A stretch of DNA of 6,703 nt from Spirochaetia bacterium (GTDB lineage Bacteria > Spirochaetota > Leptospirae > Leptospirales > Leptonemataceae). The stretch's first letter is position 1; each line of letters starts with the position of its first letter. The stretch spans positions 1-6,703 of the forward strand of contig JACPZR010000579.1 in NCBI GenBank assembly GCA_016195395.1, read 5' to 3'. Shown here piece after piece: positions 6,000-6,703 of this stretch. The translations under genes were made by a program, and so were the position numbers. The notes beneath the pieces are model-generated. The model saw only the letters and a list, made by a program, of their open reading frames with translations, was not told the origin of the DNA and made no database searches.

Positions 6000-6595
6000 T
6001 GCGCGCTCCGGTTGGTTTTCCTCACATTGTCTATGATAGCTGAAATCTCCGCGGCCGTCCGCTTGTAAGACCAGAACTTTTTGTCGAACCTGGGCGCGGC
6101 CAAGGCTTTCTTTTTGGCGCCCGTGTCATGAAGGAGGAGCGCCGTTTTCCATGCCGCTTTGTCGAGCGGCGAAACAAACGTTGAGCCGGCTCCGACTTCT
6201 CTGAAAACGCGGATGTCTGACAGCAGTGTGGCCTTCTTGAAAAGATAGGCCTCGAGAATAGGGAGGCCAAACCCCTCGTGCAGGCTGGGGCAGATCATGT
6301 AAGAGCAGTGTTCGTAGCACCAGCGGAGAACGGCATCGTCGGCTTCCTCAATGTAATAGATGCCGGAGCGCTCCAGTTCCCCCGTTGAGAGGCGACGGTA
6401 GAGTGTTTCATCGCCCCAACCGCGCCGTCCCACAATGACCAGCGGCATCACCGACGGGCGGCTTCCATGCGCTTCAATCTGCGCCTCCACCAACGTGTTC
6501 TGATTCTTGCGGGGTTCAATGGTCCCAACGATCAGGGCAAATCGTTTGATTCTTCCCACGGGCCCGGCGGGAGCCTTTGCTTTGATGTTCGGCAC
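5996..6595 (-). CDS. Glycosyltransferase (GT4 type), C-terminal nucleotide-sugar-binding domain
   Basis: This 199-residue stretch is the C-terminal Rossmann half of a GT-B retaining glycosyltransferase. Landmarks are VGTIEPRKN (23-31), which opens the domain; VGRRGWGD (55-62); and PSLHEGFGLPILEA (103-116), with Glu107 and Glu115 forming the E-x7-E motif that contacts the sugar nucleotide. GT4 enzymes are typically about twice this length, so the acceptor-binding N-terminal half is missing from this frame. It is found instead in another frame just upstream on the minus strand (see the 6532-6703 entry). The GTG at 6595 is therefore probably not a true start. These enzymes usually build cell-surface polysaccharide or glycolipid in the cytoplasm. 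The stop overlaps the start of the Bfd-like gene. Donor and acceptor are not predictable. Confidence 0.88.
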   Translation of the reverse strand: MPNIKAKAPAGPVGRIKRFALIVGTIEPRKNQNTLVEAQIEAHGSRPSVMPLVIVGRRGWGDETLYRRLSTGELERSGIYYIEEADDAVLRWCYEHCSYMICPSLHEGFGLPILEAYLFKKATLLSDIRVFREVGAGSTFVSPLDKAAWKTALLLHDTGAKKKALAAPRFDKKFWSYKRTAAEISAIIDNVRKTNRSAQ

Positions 6596-6703
6596 GTCAC
6601 ATCCGGGATATACACAACGTGGAGCCTGTCGTCCGCAACCCGCGGCACAAAGGCTGCGATATCCTCAAGCGTTGTCCGCGAAAGACAGAGGACGGCATCT
6701 GCC
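6532..6703 (-). pseudogene. Upstream part of the same glycosyltransferase in a shifted frame (partial)
   Basis: Reading the minus strand from 6702, the frame is open for about 56 codons to a TGA at 6534-6532. It begins ADAVLCLSRTTLEDI and continues with RLHVVYIPDV. This matches the usual GT4 stretch just before the C-terminal domain (an 'aDaVi.vS..t..Di' helix region, then a 'l.VvyngvD' strand). The similarity ends near 6598, where the frame starting at 6595 takes over, so a single missing base (for example one G of a GG pair near 6595) or an equivalent indel would join the two. The 5' end lies outside the window. Either a real frameshift mutation or a sequence error. Confidence 0.65.

Noticed and set aside
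1..6703. CRISPR array, phage genes or toxin-antitoxin pair
   Set aside because: No regularly spaced repeats, phage structural or integrase motifs, or paired small genes were found on either strand.

Overview
This is a protein-coding bacterial window with no phage, CRISPR or insertion-sequence content. Most of it is GC-rich: four sampled 60-base lines from the phosphatase, hydrolase and glycosyltransferase genes total about 62% G+C. One gene, a class D beta-lactamase, is clearly lower, at about 44% over six sampled lines. The host is probably Gram-negative, judging from a periplasmic beta-lactamase and a large membrane SpoIIE-type phosphatase. From memory, a multi-pass membrane + HAMP + SpoIIE + TPR layout resembles proteins of leptospira-like spirochaetes. 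That placement is a weak inference.

Left part (1-640): the 3' end of an endonuclease/exonuclease/phosphatase-fold hydrolase runs into a tRNA gene with anticodon CAT, most likely tRNA-Ile2. A 12-bp GC-rich hairpin terminator follows, then a short intergenic region. That region holds a perfect TTGACA box placed so close to the next ATG that the transcript may be leaderless.

Centre (641-3715): a very large signalling gene encodes eight membrane segments, an extracytoplasmic region, a ninth membrane segment, HAMP, coiled coil, SpoIIE/PP2C phosphatase and four TPRs. One in-frame TAA at 3116-3118 breaks it in two. The sequence after the stop continues the phosphatase domain in the same frame, including its last metal-binding Asp-Asp motif, so this looks like one gene with a nonsense change or a base error.

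Right-centre (3781-5759): an exported, possibly lipid-anchored alpha/beta hydrolase (lipase-like) is followed directly by an OXA-1-like class D beta-lactamase. The two are probably co-transcribed, and the hydrolase stop overlaps a possible GTG start of the lactamase. The lactamase differs from its surroundings in base composition and has KSG where the family usually has KTG.

Right end (5781-6703, minus strand, convergent): a glycosyltransferase of the GT4 type is followed by a small Bfd-like [2Fe-2S] protein, coupled through a 4-base stop/start overlap. The glycosyltransferase appears frameshifted near 6595: its upstream part reads well in another frame to the window edge.

I do not see a clearly new multi-gene system. 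The points most worth a second look are the interrupted phosphatase-TPR protein, the compositionally foreign OXA gene behind a lipase-like gene, and the second frame lesion in the glycosyltransferase.
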